This document shows positions 22,501-34,167 of a stretch of DNA of 64,000 nucleotides, one piece after another. The stretch is from Erythroxylum novogranatense (Eukaryota; Streptophyta; Magnoliopsida; Malpighiales; Erythroxylaceae): assembly GCA_029891385.1 (NCBI GenBank), contig CM057224.1:39933005-39997004 (forward strand), in the 5' to 3' direction. A program made the translations under genes and the position numbers. The notes under the pieces are model-generated. The model was not told the origin of the DNA and did no database searches. It saw nothing but the letters and a program-made list of their open reading frames with translations. The first letter of the stretch is position 1. Each line of letters begins with the position of its first letter.

Positions 22501-24540
22501 ACAACAATCTTCAAATCAAGAATATGCTCTTTATAGGTTAGTGGTAACCATGCTTAATACCTTAAAAAGTTAATCAAGTCCAACCAATACCTGAAAAAGT
22601 TGGCAGATTGTGCATTGTGCAATCTGCCAATGAACATGATATGCATTATGCAAAATTAATCCACATAATTCACATCATCAGAAGCATGCACTCAGTATGA
22701 ACAATAATCTAAAAAGGTTTTAATTAGTGTGTTAGGTACCCACAAGAGAGCAATATATTCTACAACCACTCATTGTTGGTGACAACCATAAGTTGCAGGT
22801 TAGTTTGTTCCTTTTCATGTGATATATGTTATGTAATACTATATCGGCTGCCATTGACATTGACCAGATTATGGCAAAAATAAATTCATGTTTGAGGGAA
22901 GTTGTTCTGAAATGCATTTTTTGTACTACACATCTGACTTCTAACATAATGATCTTTCATATTGGACTTCTTTCGGGACATTCTTAGCCACCTTAACAGG
23001 ATAGACTGTGCATATTTTGGGTGGGAATTCATGGGTTATCAAGTTTTTACAAGGGTGACATATCATGCTTCATGTTATTGTCAAATTTAGTTCCGAAGAT
23101 TTAGTTTTCTTTTAATAAAAGTTGCTATTTCAAAATATTGAATTGATTCTTTTCGACTATTTGATCGTGACTTTGTCCTAAAACTCATTATCTAGGACTT
23201 AGGTGACGATGATATACCTCCTCCGTGTCATTCCCAAAACATCTGATTGAGATTCTTAAATCTGAATCCTATAGCATATCCATTTGACCCATTTGACTAT
23301 ATAAACTCTAAGCACTAGCGCTCCTCTCTTGTTGAGATTTAACATTATTAGTACCTAAAGCTTCAACTAATATCAAGTGTCAAACTAGTTTAAACTGAAT
23401 AATAACAATGATGAATGAAAAGAACTTCAAATTCGAACTTGGACATACTTAAAATTCCATCACACAAACATTTGCATTTTAGCCAACTCTCAATCAGTAC
23501 CATATTTAGTCAAAGTGCAAGGGGAGGACCGATGGAAAGTCTTCAAAAACACAAATGCAAAGTCTTATGAAGACATGGCATTGCAATCTGTTTAGGAGAC
23601 TAAAAGCCTAGTGTCTTCAAAGTAATGACACAACAAAAAGTCAATCAACAGCAAATCAACATTCAGTTTAAACAAACAAGTCCTATCAAATTCAGTTTAA
23701 ACAAACAGTCAATCAAAGACAGCAAGAAGTCATTCATTATAGGACATGGATGCTGCATATAAAGACATGGCATTGCAACTGCTTTGAAAGACAAAATCCT
23801 AGGCTAATTATGAAGAACATATTGTCTACCATATGTACCATGAAATGTTAATATCAAATACAAACACTTGCTTCATAAGATTAACTTATGGAATTGACAT
23901 TAAATCAATTCAGGTTGTGTCTCTAACTTGTGGAATTGACATTAAAGCAATTCAGGTTGTGTCTCTAAGAGGTCGATGTTCATGGATTAGCTTTAGCATA
24001 TGGATAGGTTACCTTTCCTCTAGATATTGCACCACAGGAAAAAAAGGGACAACTGCAGGAGCTGTTGATGTCTCAGTCCACAGTATCTGAAATGTAACAA
24101 TAACATTTACATCAAGAAGTACAGATACGTTTAGACATTTACATCAAGAAGTACAGCTATATTAACATAAGGATCATGAAGTGCTCTACATGGTTGATGC
24201 TATTGATGAGTATGCAGATGGTAAGTTGAAGGAATTTGAAGGTAAGCATACCGATAACCACATTGACAAGTATTCTTAACCATGTCAAAAGAATCCTAGA
24301 AGCCTCTTATTTTTCAGTAGATACAATAAGTTAGTGAATACAAGGAATTAGTATGCATTATATATCTCAAACACCAAGTTGGTCATGTTTACATGGCATT
24401 GGTATAGAAATGACAAATGTTAGGAAGCAATATTATTGCTAAGCAACAGTATCATCTTTTCAAACGACGGAGATTAACAATCCAACTACTTTCATAGTAA
24501 AGCAATAGCAAACCAAAAAGCCGAAATCGAATTATAAGAA
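19600..24540. other. AT-rich non-coding interior of the CACTA element
   Basis: About 5 kb without any reading frame I can assign, in the place where the large TnpD transposase gene would be expected. It contains small repeats: GCATTGTGC-rich sequence at 19848-19920 and a related inverted-repeat copy at 22601-22645; a duplicated AAAGAGAAACATGGATG block near 21770 and 21822; a 48-bp tandem pair at 23886-23970; and a duplicated ACATTTACATCAAGAAGTAC near 24104 and 24137. It looks like filler DNA that replaced TnpD. Confidence 0.55.
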
Positions 24541-24542
24541 AT

Positions 24543-24780
24543 TATTCATCATCGTCGTCGGTCGAATCTTGGAATACAATATCACATTCATTGTCACTAC
24601 TACTTAGCTCTAACTCATCCAAATCGTCATCTAAATGTTGCTCGGAATTAAATACAACGTTATTTATTACATCAAATGCAATATCGCCTATCTAAAACTC
24701 TAAGGAACATTCCTCGACTTCGACTGGAACTGAATTAGACTCTTCAACGTCATCTGAACCTTCTTCATTACCATGCGAAG
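24543..24780 (-). pseudogene. acidic C-terminal coding remnant in the CACTA element
   Basis: Minus strand, a stretch rich in Asp, Glu and Ser (HLDDDLDELELSSSDNE, ending STDDDDE then a stop at about 24543), with one internal TAG that fits a Gln codon. Acidic tails occur at the C-terminus of CACTA TnpD-type transposases, so this may be the last piece of a deleted TnpD gene. No catalytic domain is visible beside it; assignment is an inference. Confidence 0.4.
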
Positions 24781-26279
24781 GGATAATAGTAGGATCAATA
24801 AAACAAAATAATGTTATCAGCATAATTGTGGCATCAACAATCAAACATCTACCGAGAATTTAACAAGATATGCATACACTAATGTTCTTGATCAAAGGAT
24901 AGGAAGAACAAAAGAAAAGCATGCTTATTTGTGTGATCGGAAGGAAACATTTCAAGTTAACTCTTAACCAAAAGAGTAAACTCTTTCTTATCGATAAAAG
25001 TTATACAAGATGATCAATACTCCATCACCCTTGCTTCCTAAACCAATCCCAATCCTCATCTTTACTAATATGAACCGAATTAAATAGAAACCCATGATCG
25101 GTAACATACAAAGATGATACAACCAAGAACGCACCAAAACCATCGGACACAAAATCACATCACGATAATTGAATCCACGATCGAACAATCCCATGAAAGA
25201 AATCATAAAGGTAAATCTTTGAACTTTTTTTATATATAATAATAAATTAGAAAACAAATGAGAAAATCTGTATATATATATATATATATATATATTCACA
25301 CATGAGGAGAATATTTATATAAGTTGAAAGACACTGAAAAAGAAAAGAATCCTTAATTTTATGCGTATTACATTCTTAGTTTGAGCGCTACTTATATGCT
25401 AACAAGCGCTTCATTGACACTATTATTTAACTACAAGATCTCATTAATGATAATACTACTAGCGGCTATTGCAGCTATTTGCTTTCATATACCCATTGAC
25501 AATGTTCCATCTTGTCGCAACTTAAGCTAAATTCAACTCTAAAACTTGAAAAACAGAGATGTAAGAGATGGCAAACTCACACAATGCAAAGATACAAAAC
25601 AAGATCACCAATTGTAAATGAGATGAAAACTCACAACTTTTGTCATTCAAAACCATTTTCATTACATTTTATCAATAGAGTCGATAATAAAAGAAGGAGC
25701 TTGAATCAAGAAGGGAACCGTAGGAAGACTAAAATTGACAATGATTTCCCTTTATATTTAACTTCGCCCAAATTAAAGACTATGAAAGATTATGCTAAAG
25801 TCACTAATATTTATAGAAGATGATAGAAAAAATAAACCCATAAAATTAAAATCCTGAATCACCTTCAGTGGCGGTTTCTTCAGTCTCGCTGATGATGCGT
25901 CCAGGACAAGAATAAATGATGGCCATCGAGTGAGACCAGGAAGAAGAGGATGAAAGGAAGAAGCTTAAGGCCTCCTGACTGCAAAGAATCGGAGAAATCT
26001 ATGGGTACCTTCATCCCCAAATTAGACACCAACTTCAACCTTTACCAAATCAAACACGAAGAAATAACAACAGTGGGCATCAGAATGTGTACCTTAGGAA
26101 TCAACACGCGTGGATGAGCAACGGCAGCGACATTGAGACGAGATTTGAAGCCGTCCGCTTTCTTTGAGAGAGCGCAGAGATGGTCTGTGAGCGTGGGAGG
26201 GAAAATTTTCTCAAAACCAAATTACCTAATGCATGTTACTCGTATTAGTTAAACGACCGAGTTCTGATTTCTTTACTAA

Positions 26280-26480
26280 CTCTTCCCCGACGTTTAGTTC
26301 ACAAAATAGTCGTAATATGTATTTTCCCACGTTTTAATTGTAGAACGTCTCAATTGGTTCATCCTTTCCGCGTCGTTTAAATACAATGTCGCAGAAACCT
26401 TACCCTTTTACTAACGTTTCAGAAACGTCGCCATAAGGTTATACAATCTGCGACGTCTCCTAAGTCAGACGTCGCAAATT
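26280..26480. repeat. right subterminal CGACGT inverted repeats (CACTA)
   Basis: About five degenerate units (for example AACGTTTCAGAAACGTCG near 26415 and GCGACGTCTCCTAAGTCAGACGTCGC at 26451-26476, 26 bp) match those at the left end. They are fewer and more diverged than the twelve on the left. Confidence 0.7.
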
Positions 26481-26502
26481 GTCTTCTTTTTTTGTAGTGT
26501 TG

Positions 26503-28204
26503 CTAGCTTCGGTTATTGCTATGTACTCAGCTTCTGTAGTGGATAATGCAACAATCTTTTGAATCTGCGATACCTAACTCACAGCTGTTGTACCTTCAGT
26601 AAAGATGTAACCGATGGTGCTCCTCTTTCTACCAACTTCACCTGCATAATCTGAGTCAACATAACCTTGTATTTTTATTTCTCCTTTGCTAAAGTATAAG
26701 CATTTCTTGATAGTGCCTCGAAGATATCTTAAAATCTACTTTACTGCTTCCCAGTGGACCTTTCATGGATTTGTCATAAATCTGCTAACTGCTCCCACTG
26801 CATGGCCTATGTTTGGCCTTGTGCATACCATGCCATACATCAAGCTCCTAATAGCAGAGGCATAAGGAATCTTTAACATCAAGTCTTGCTCTTCATCTGT
26901 TTGAGGTGACTGATTTTGGGGTGAAAATGATTGGTAAGGGGTGTGCTGACTGGTTTAGCATTCGTCATGTTAAATTGTTGCAAAACATGATTAATGTATT
27001 CTGTTTGAGATAATTGTAATTCCCCTCTCTGCCTATTTCTGGTGATCTGCATTCCAAGAATCTTCTTAGCTGGACCCAGATCTTTCATGTCAAATTCTTT
27101 TGATAATTGTTGCTTCAAGTTTCTGATGTCATTCACATTAGAACCCACTACTAACATGTCACCGACATAAAGTAGAAAAATGATATAACTGGACTGATAT
27201 CTCTTGATATAACAACAATGGTCGACATTGCACTTCTGGAAGTCTTCCTTGTGCATAAAATTATCAAACTTTTTGTACCATTGCCTTGGGGCTTGTTTCA
27301 GATCGTATAAGCTTTTCTTCAACTTACACACTAAATGCTCTTTTCCTTTCTCCAGGAAACCCTCTGGCTGGTGCATAAATATCTCCTCATCTAAGTTTCC
27401 ATGACGAAATGCTGTCTTCACATCAAGTTGCTCAAGATGGAGATCTTGACTTGCGATAATACTTAACACCGTTCTGATGGTATTAAGCTTCACCACTGGG
27501 GAGAAAATGTCGGTATAGTCTATTCCTTCCTTCTGCTGGAACCCTTTGACTACTAACCAAGCTTTATATCTTTTAGAACCATCAAACTCCTCTTTGACCC
27601 GATATACCCATTTGTTGTGGGGAGCCTTCTTTCCATTGGGTAACTTTGTTAGTTCCCAAGTCTGATTGGAGATTAAAGATCTCATCTCATCTTTCATTGC
27701 AAGCTCCCACTTGCTGGCATCTTCTGTTTGACATGCCTCTTTATAAGACTTAGGCTCGCCTCCATCAGTTAATAATAGATAATCTGAGAATCTCCTGTTT
27801 GGCACATGAGGTCGAGAAGACCTTCTTAATTTAAGAACAGGAGAGGTGCGCTGTGGTGATTCAAGCTGAGCTTCTTCTTCAACAATTTCCTCTAATTGAA
27901 GATTTACTTCCATTTTCCTTACTAGAAAATTTAGGATATTGCTGATATCAATAAAAACAGGGTCTCTATGAGGGACTTTCTCTGATGCATGTTGGTCTTT
28001 ATACATCATCTTTTCATTAAAGACCACATCTCTACTCCGAATGATCTTCTTGTTTTCATCATCGCAAATGCAATACCTGTACTCATCCCCGCCATAGCTA
28101 ATAAATGTGAATTTCTTAGATTTTGGATCAAGTTTATTTCTGCCTTGATCATTGATATGCACATATGTTGTACAGCCAAATACCTTGAGGTGTGAAAGCT
28201 TCAC
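26503..28204 (-). pseudogene. copia B reverse transcriptase and RNase H start
   Basis: 28204-26879 is a 441-residue open stretch: integrase C-terminal region (LKVFGCTTYVHI...), linker, then RT (WVYRVKEEFDGS-x-YKAWLVVKGF, DYTDIFSPVVKL, LEQLDVKTAFRHG, SLYDLKQAPRQWY, LGPAKKILGMQI). The catalytic YVDD box reads YVGD (27158-27169), which replaces a metal-binding Asp, so RT is inactive even where open. 26870-26503 continues into RNase H in broken frames up to the CACTA insertion point. Confidence 0.9.
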
Positions 28205-28330
28205 ATCTTTTCCACTCCAAACCTCCTCTGGTATCTTGTACTCTAATGGAACTGATGGACCTTGGTTAATGAGATAAGCTGTTGTGTTGATTGCTTTTGC
28301 CCAAAACTGTTTTGGTAAACCTGATTATAT

Positions 28331-28708
28331 CTACATACTTCTAGCTCTTTCAATTAAGGTTTGATTTATGCGTTCTGCTACACCATTATGTTGTGGCGTT
28401 CCTAGCACGGCTCTCTCCATTCTAATTCCATGCTCATAACAAAACTTTTTGAATCTAGTGTCCTCATATTCTCCACCATTGTCAGTTTTGAGCTTCTTCA
28501 TCTTGAGACCCATCTCATTTTTAACCATAACCTTCCATGTTTTGAAAGCGTCAAACACTTCTGACTTGTGTCTCAGAAAGTAAACCCACATCTTACGAGA
28601 GTGATCATAAATGAATGTCACGAAGTAGTACTTTCCACCAATGGATGGAGTAGTTGTTGGCCCCCAAACATTAGAATGCACGAGCTCAAGTTTCTCTTTC
28701 TTTAGCAT
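28331..28708 (-). pseudogene. copia B integrase core
   Basis: Minus-strand integrase block with HSNVWGP at the first catalytic position (Asp replaced by Asn), LKTDNGGEYED at the second, and GTPQHNGVAERINQT. It is separated from the RT frame by a stop/frameshift near 28215-28330. Loss of the first catalytic Asp implies inactivity. Confidence 0.85.
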
Positions 28709-29012
28709 TCTACCACTTATTTGAAAGCTGACTCTCTTTTACTTTCCAAGAATACAGTCTTCACACGTATCAAGTTCTACTGACTGTAGACTTGATAGTT
28801 TTCCATAAGAATGCATTAACTTCATTCCTTTTTCACTCATATGGCCAAGTCTCTGGTGTCATAAGTTGGAATCTCCACTCCCTTGTACAACTGCAATTGA
28901 ACAACATGCTCCAGCTGTTAGGTAGAGAGTATCATTCTTCTTTCCTTGTGCTATAATCATTGCTCCCTTTGATACCTTCCATTCATCATTACGGAAAGTT
29001 GTGATGTAGCCT

Positions 29013-29240
29013 TCATTTGCTAATTGTCCTACTGAGATTAAGTTCTTTTTTCATATCAGGGATATGTCTGACATCCTTCAGCTCCCATATGACTCCATTC
29101 AACTTGAGCTTAACTACACCTTTACCTACAATCTTGCAAGGTTGATCATTACCAAGATATACACTATTAAGAATTCCAGGCACATACTTCTCGAGAAGAC
29201 CTTTCTCTGAAGTTGCATAGAACGATGCTCCAGAGTCCAA
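29013..29240 (-). pseudogene. copia B protease
   Basis: Starts with the aspartic-protease motif MDSGASFYAT on the minus strand and continues to the VRHIPDMKKELNL block typical of Tork/Tnt1-type elements. A frame break follows near 29040; the pre-integrase region is at about 29000-28720, in other frames. Confidence 0.8.
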
Positions 29241-29390
29241 TATCTATGCCTCTTGCTTGTTTTCTAAGGAACATATCAAGGCATCATCTCCACCTGAGGT
29301 GGAAGCTATATTTGCCTCCTGATTGTTCGACTCCTGCTTCTTCGAACCATTCTTTCATTGATTTCTATAGTTCCCAGTCTTTCCACAATT

Positions 29391-29783
29391 CTAGCACTCA
29401 ATATTTTTCGAGTTTTGGGAAGTAGTGGGATTCCGTGATTTGGACCTCCTTTCCTTTGATCTATCACGGTATCTTGATTTCTCACGTCCTCTACTTCTTC
29501 TTTTTGATTCTACGGTAAGGGTGGAGGAGGATGAGGTTTCATCTACCTCTTCCCTTCGGGTTTCCTCGTTAATAATCAGGCCACTAACATCCTTGAACTT
29601 CAACTTGTTAGTTCCCATTGAGTTACTCACTAATGTGATTGTGGCACTCCAACTCTCTTGGAGGGATGACAAAAGTATTAAAGCCTGTATTTCATCATCA
29701 AGATCAATATTCACTGTACTCAACTGGTTCAAGACTTTGTTGAGTTCATTGATATGATGATCTACAGAGGTGCCTTCCGCCAT
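29391..29783 (-). pseudogene. copia B gag (partial)
   Basis: Minus-strand segment with the gag core (HINELNKVLNQLSTV, DEIQALILLSSLQESW, GLIINEETRREE) and a basic Arg/Ser-rich tail. The N-terminal part (up to about 30130) is in broken frames. A knuckle-like sequence is near 29370. Confidence 0.75.
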
Positions 29784-30496
29784 TTTAAGTTGAACAAACG
29801 CCGCATCAAATGTACTTTGTTTATTGTCAATGATTTTTCATAATACTTCGTCAGTTCCTCCGTAAGGCCTTTTGTGGTTTTTGTTTTTACCACATTAAAG
29901 GCTATATTTCAGGATAAGATCATTCAAATTGCTCCAAGGGCCTGTCTGTCAAGAATAACCCACTCTTCATTTGACATGTTTTCTGGTTTCTTTCCAAAGA
30001 GCGGTAAAAACTAGTTCTTTTAATACAGATAATCCTCTATATGCATCTTCTAGTATTCGAAATCTGTGCCATCGAATTTATCGATTTTGTTGAGCATGTC
30101 ATCTGGTGTCATCACTCCCACTTGCTTCTAGTTTCCCTTTGACTATTGCACTATAATTCACAGTTATTAAGTCGATTCCCAAGAAGGTTAGGTGGGAAGA
30201 TACAACAGGTCCCACTTAAGTTCCAATTTTCCTTAGACAGAACTTTAGCTAAAGTTCCCAGGAAAATTGGAGAAGTCACAATTGCTCCCACTTACTACCC
30301 AATCTCCTTAGACAGAACCTCCTTAATAACACCACTCAGTAGCCAAAAAACACTTGAGGGAGTTTTTTGATGCATAGTATCCACTCATGTGGCAACTGTA
30401 GAGCATACTAACTCCAAGTTTCAACACACCCAAGGAAGGTTTTCTGATGTAGAAGATCCACTACTGTGGTGACTACAGAGCATATTCACTTTTTTA

Positions 30497-30510
30497 AGGC
30501 TCTGATATTA
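30497..30510 (-). promoter_or_regulatory. primer-binding site of copia B
   Basis: The minus strand reads TAATATCAGAGCC, two changes from the initiator tRNA-Met complement TGGTATCAGAGCC, just inside the LTR that starts at 30513. Confidence 0.7.
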
Positions 30511-30662
30511 ATTGTTAGAAAATTTAACTATTTTCACACAACTAGAATGCCAGTAGAACAACATAAAATTTGATAACGGAGTTCGGCCAAATTGTGCCTA
30601 CGTCTCCGGGGCTACTGCATACCCTTTTTATTAGGGAGAAAAACAACACTTACAAGTGTTTT

Positions 30663-33093
30663 TGTCGGGCCCCGACCCGGAGACCGGACCCCAACTGTTG
30701 GATCTCGTTACCCAACCTGCATATAACTTACTATAGATGTTGGATCCGAGACCCAACTGTCCCGGGAGGTGGTCCCTGGTGGAGCTCATCCCCGAGACAC
30801 TTGCCTTGCTAAGACCCTAACTTGACACACTCTATTTGACTCACTTTGGTGGTGAGCATACACTGACTGAGGCCTGGACCCTGACTGCTCTCGACAATCC
30901 CCAAAATAACACTCTTATCTAGGGATCTGCAGAACAAGTCGACTTGTCTGATAAACAAGTCGACTTATCGAGACAAACAACTCGACTTATAACCTACAAG
31001 TCGACTTATCGAGACAAACAAGTCGACTTATAACCAACAAGTCGACTTATCGAGACAAACAAGTCGACTTATCTAACTGACAAGTCGATTTATTATTCAA
31101 AAGCTTCACAAGTCGACTTATGGGTCCAATAACTCGACTTATATCTATTCTGAACTCAAAACCTAACCCTCTACACTCTCTCTTGACTTATTCCAAACAC
31201 CATAAACACTTCTAAACCTCTCAACTCATCCACTCCACTCTCAACATGCTATAATCTCACTTAAACTTACATCATTCATCTACTCACATGAATTCCAAAG
31301 CAATTTCATACAACTTTGGAAACTATGCTTAAACATGATAGTAAATGACTTTGGGAGATCATGATAAATCATAATTCATGCATTTCATTTATATCAAAAC
31401 AATGTTTTTACAATGCTTTAGTAGGCATTTCGAGCCTATTACAATTCAAATCAAAATACATCTGTTTTCTCAAAATGCAACCTAAAGCATTGATTACAAA
31501 AACATGAAATACATGGGCAAAACACTAAGATCTTGGAGTATGCCTTGAGCTCATTCTTCGAGATCCAGATCTTCACCTGGAGATGGGACGGAAGTGGGGG
31601 TGAGCTTTAAACAAATGGGTAACACGTTTATATTTATACTACTAAGCTGAATCTATTCATTACTCATACTGTTTGCAATATTCTTATTAACAAATCTTAC
31701 AACTTTCATCTCACAAATTCATCAAGCTAACAACAAAATTTCATGATTCATGCATTCATCATTATTGCTAACATATGCTAACACATAATCACATAGCTGA
31801 TGGTTTGAAAAGTCCACGGGTTACTGATGAGCTACACAAGTGTAGTCATATGCTGAGGAGTCCAAAAAGGAACATCCTATGCCACAGTCGGACAGCCGGG
31901 CGAAGACTTTATTGGTCTACGTGCACGTGACTCTGCTGGTGGACTTAACTAACCCACATAACACTGAATTTCATGCATGAAAACTGGACTTGTCTTGTCC
32001 ACTGATTGATTTTCTGAAAATGGATTTTCATGCAATCCAAATAGCTGATTTTCTGGAAAATGCTTTTCATGCTTAGCTCAAATGTCAAATCTCACTAATA
32101 TTCATGCTCATTCAATTTATGAATTTATCAAGCAATGTCATATATTATCAAGTTCTCATATAATGGCATTCATACATCTATTACTTAATCAAATCATCAC
32201 CAAGTAATTTGAAAGAACATAATTTCTTTAATTAAGATAGTATTTATCACTTACTAGCATAAAGATAAAAGTGAAACCCACCTTATATCCTTGCTTAAAC
32301 TTGCCTAAGGAAGCTCCTTTTCTTGTTCTCCTCTTCTTTCTTGTCCTCCTTCATTCATGGCAAGAAAAGAACCTCACATCATTTAGGGTTTCTAAAATTG
32401 AAAACCTAATGAACCTTAATCATGAAATTAACCCTAGAATCACTAAACCCACTTCATTTCTAAGCTTTCCAAACCAAATCCCAAGCAAAAGCTTAACCTT
32501 GAAAACATAACTTACCTTGAATCTTGACTAAACCAAAGGGTTTCTTAGCTTAAAGTGTAGCTTGAACCTTCCTCCACACTTTTTCTTCTTGCACTTTCTT
32601 CAAAAACCCACTTGAATCTCTTGGAAAAATCACAAACTTTCTTCTTTCTTCTTCTCTTCTCCACTTTGCCGTAACTCTCTTCTCCCTCTCTCAATTTTCG
32701 TTTCTTTCTTCTTTTCCCTACACCAATTCATTTAACTCCTTCCTTTTATACTTCCTCCTAACTCACTTAAGCCCAAAGCCCAAAGCCCATTCACTTATTC
32801 TCCCCTTCATCTTCCTTTCTTCTATTTCTTTTAACCTACTTAAGCCCATTTGTTCTTTTAAGCCCAACTCATTTCTCTTTTCTTTTCCTACTTCATTCAA
32901 GCCCAACTAACCATTTAATTCCATTAATTCTTAACCTAACTACCAACCAACATATTAAATTTCATTTATTCACCACCCATCTCATTTATGTTACTACATG
33001 CTAATTAATGTCATATGCTATTTAATGCTATCATATTTAATTCATATCATCTTAATTAATGCTGACTAAATTACCTAATTAGTCCAATCATGC

Positions 33094-33126
<33 letters not shown>

Positions 33127-33136
33127 CTCGGGGCTA
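30663..33136 (-). repeat. 3' LTR of the gypsy element
   Basis: About 2.5 kb, starting TGTCGGGCCCCGACCC in + orientation. The far end is near 33136, next to the purine tract, where the usual terminal dinucleotide appears mutated, so that boundary is approximate. It contains the palindromic array at 30936-31140 and an (AAAT)n microsatellite at about 33097-33126. Confidence 0.7.
30936..31140. repeat. ten AAGTCGACTT palindromes at about 21-bp spacing
   Basis: Copies start at 30936, 30957, 30979, 30998, 31020, 31039, 31061, 31082, 31110 and 31131. Seven are the exact palindrome AAGTCGACTT; those at 30979 and 31131 read AACTCGACTT and the one at 31082 AAGTCGATTT. The spacers TATCGAGACAAAC and TATAACCAAC alternate in the centre. 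Located in the U3-equivalent part of the LTR. Confidence 0.9.
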
Positions 33137-33150
33137 ATATTTCTCCCCCC

Positions 33151-34119
33151 TTAAGAAATTTCGTCCTCGAAATTCTTACCTGACTCATTGAAGAGATGTG
33201 GATACTTCTCCTTCATTGCATCCAATGGTTCCCACGTCGCCTCTTCAACTGCATGGTTCCTCCATAGGACTTTAACTAACTGAACAGTCTTGTTTCTGAG
33301 GACCTTCTCCTTGCTATCCAGAATTTCTACTGGCATCTCCTCATAGCTCAAATCATCACTCAGCTGAACCTCTGAGGTCTGAATAATGTGAGAAGGATCT
33401 GATCTGTACCTCCTCAGCATGGAAACATGAAATACATCATGAATCTGCGACAATTCTGGCGGCAATGCCAATCTGTAGGCCAACGGCCCAATCCTCTCCA
33501 ATACTTCATACGGACCTACATAACGAGGACTCAACTTGCCTTTCTTACCAAACCTCATGACCCCTTTCCATGAAGAGGTCTTAAGGAACACTTTGTCACC
33601 TACTGCATACTCCATTTCTTTTCTGTGAGCATCTGCATAACTTTTCATTCGTCTGTCTTTGCCTTAAGTCATTGCTAATCAAATCAATCTTATCCACTGT
33701 CATCTGAACCAATTCGGGTCCTACTAGCTTCCTCTCACCTTCTTCATCCCAATATATCGGAGTTCTACACCTCCTACCATATAGGGCTTCATAAGGAGCC
33801 ATCTGAATACTCGAATGGTACGAATTGTTATAGGCAAATTCGACCAATGGCAAATGTTCATCCCATGCTCCTTTGAAGTCCATAACACATGCTCTAAGCA
33901 TGCCCTCTAGGGTCTGAATGGTCCTCTCAGATTGACCATCCGTCTGGGGATGAAGTGCTGTGCTAAAATTCAACTTAGTCCCTAGGGCTTCCTGCAAACT
34001 ACTCCAGAATCTCGATGTAAATCGAGGATCCCTGTCGGATACTATAGAATCTGGAACTCCATGCAACCTCACTACTTCATCAATATACTTCCTGGCTAAG
34101 ACTTGCAATGAATCTGTCT
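33151..34119 (-). pseudogene. gypsy integrase C-terminal half plus chromodomain
   Basis: Minus strand. 34108-33650 encodes the integrase core after the first catalytic Asp ([63 protein letters not shown]). After a frameshift near 33650, 33648-33151 encodes the GPY/F region (FGKKGKLSPRYVGPYEVLER) and a chromodomain (VLWRNHAVEEATWEPLDAM). Chromodomains direct insertion to heterochromatin. The first catalytic Asp region is missing because of the truncation. Confidence 0.9.
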
Positions 34120-34167
34120 GTTTTCACTCAATACTCAACTCACTAGTGTTTACACACACTTTCAAAC

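Larger units (their letters stand above)
16895..26499 (-). mobile_element. CACTA (En/Spm) transposon inserted in copia B
   Basis: 9605 bp, bounded by CACTACAAGGAAAA at 16895 and TTTTTTTGTAGTG ending at 26499 (CACTACAA terminal inverted repeats). Flanked by the 3-bp target duplication TTG (16892-16894 and 26500-26502), the size expected for CACTA. Both ends carry inverted-repeat subterminal motifs built on CGACGT. Genes are on the minus strand: a TnpA/Transposase_24-like gene near the left end, and only an acidic coding remnant at 24543-24780. I find no TnpD (Transposase_21) catalytic domain, so this copy appears non-autonomous. Confidence 0.93.
30663..34119 (-). mobile_element. Ty3/gypsy chromovirus-like element (Tekay type), 5'-truncated, in copia B LTR
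   Basis: Minus-strand order from 34119: integrase core, chromodomain, purine-rich tract (33143-33154), then an LTR down to 30663. Everything 5' of the integrase (gag, protease, RT, 5' LTR) is absent: the element starts in mid-codon context inside integrase. The insertion is flanked by GTTTT on both sides (30658-30662 and 34120-34124). Confidence 0.85.

Noticed and set aside
23833..24090. ORF of 85 residues in the CACTA interior
   Set aside because: It contains a 48-bp tandem DNA repeat that explains its duplicated peptide, and there is no recognisable domain.
24988..25299. ORF starting in IYIYIY
   Set aside because: The start lies in an AT dinucleotide repeat and the rest has no similarity that I recognise.
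30936..31140. CRISPR-like regular repeats
   Set aside because: Spacers are 9-18 bp and repetitive themselves, the repeat is a 10-bp palindrome inside a retrotransposon LTR, and the DNA is plant nuclear.
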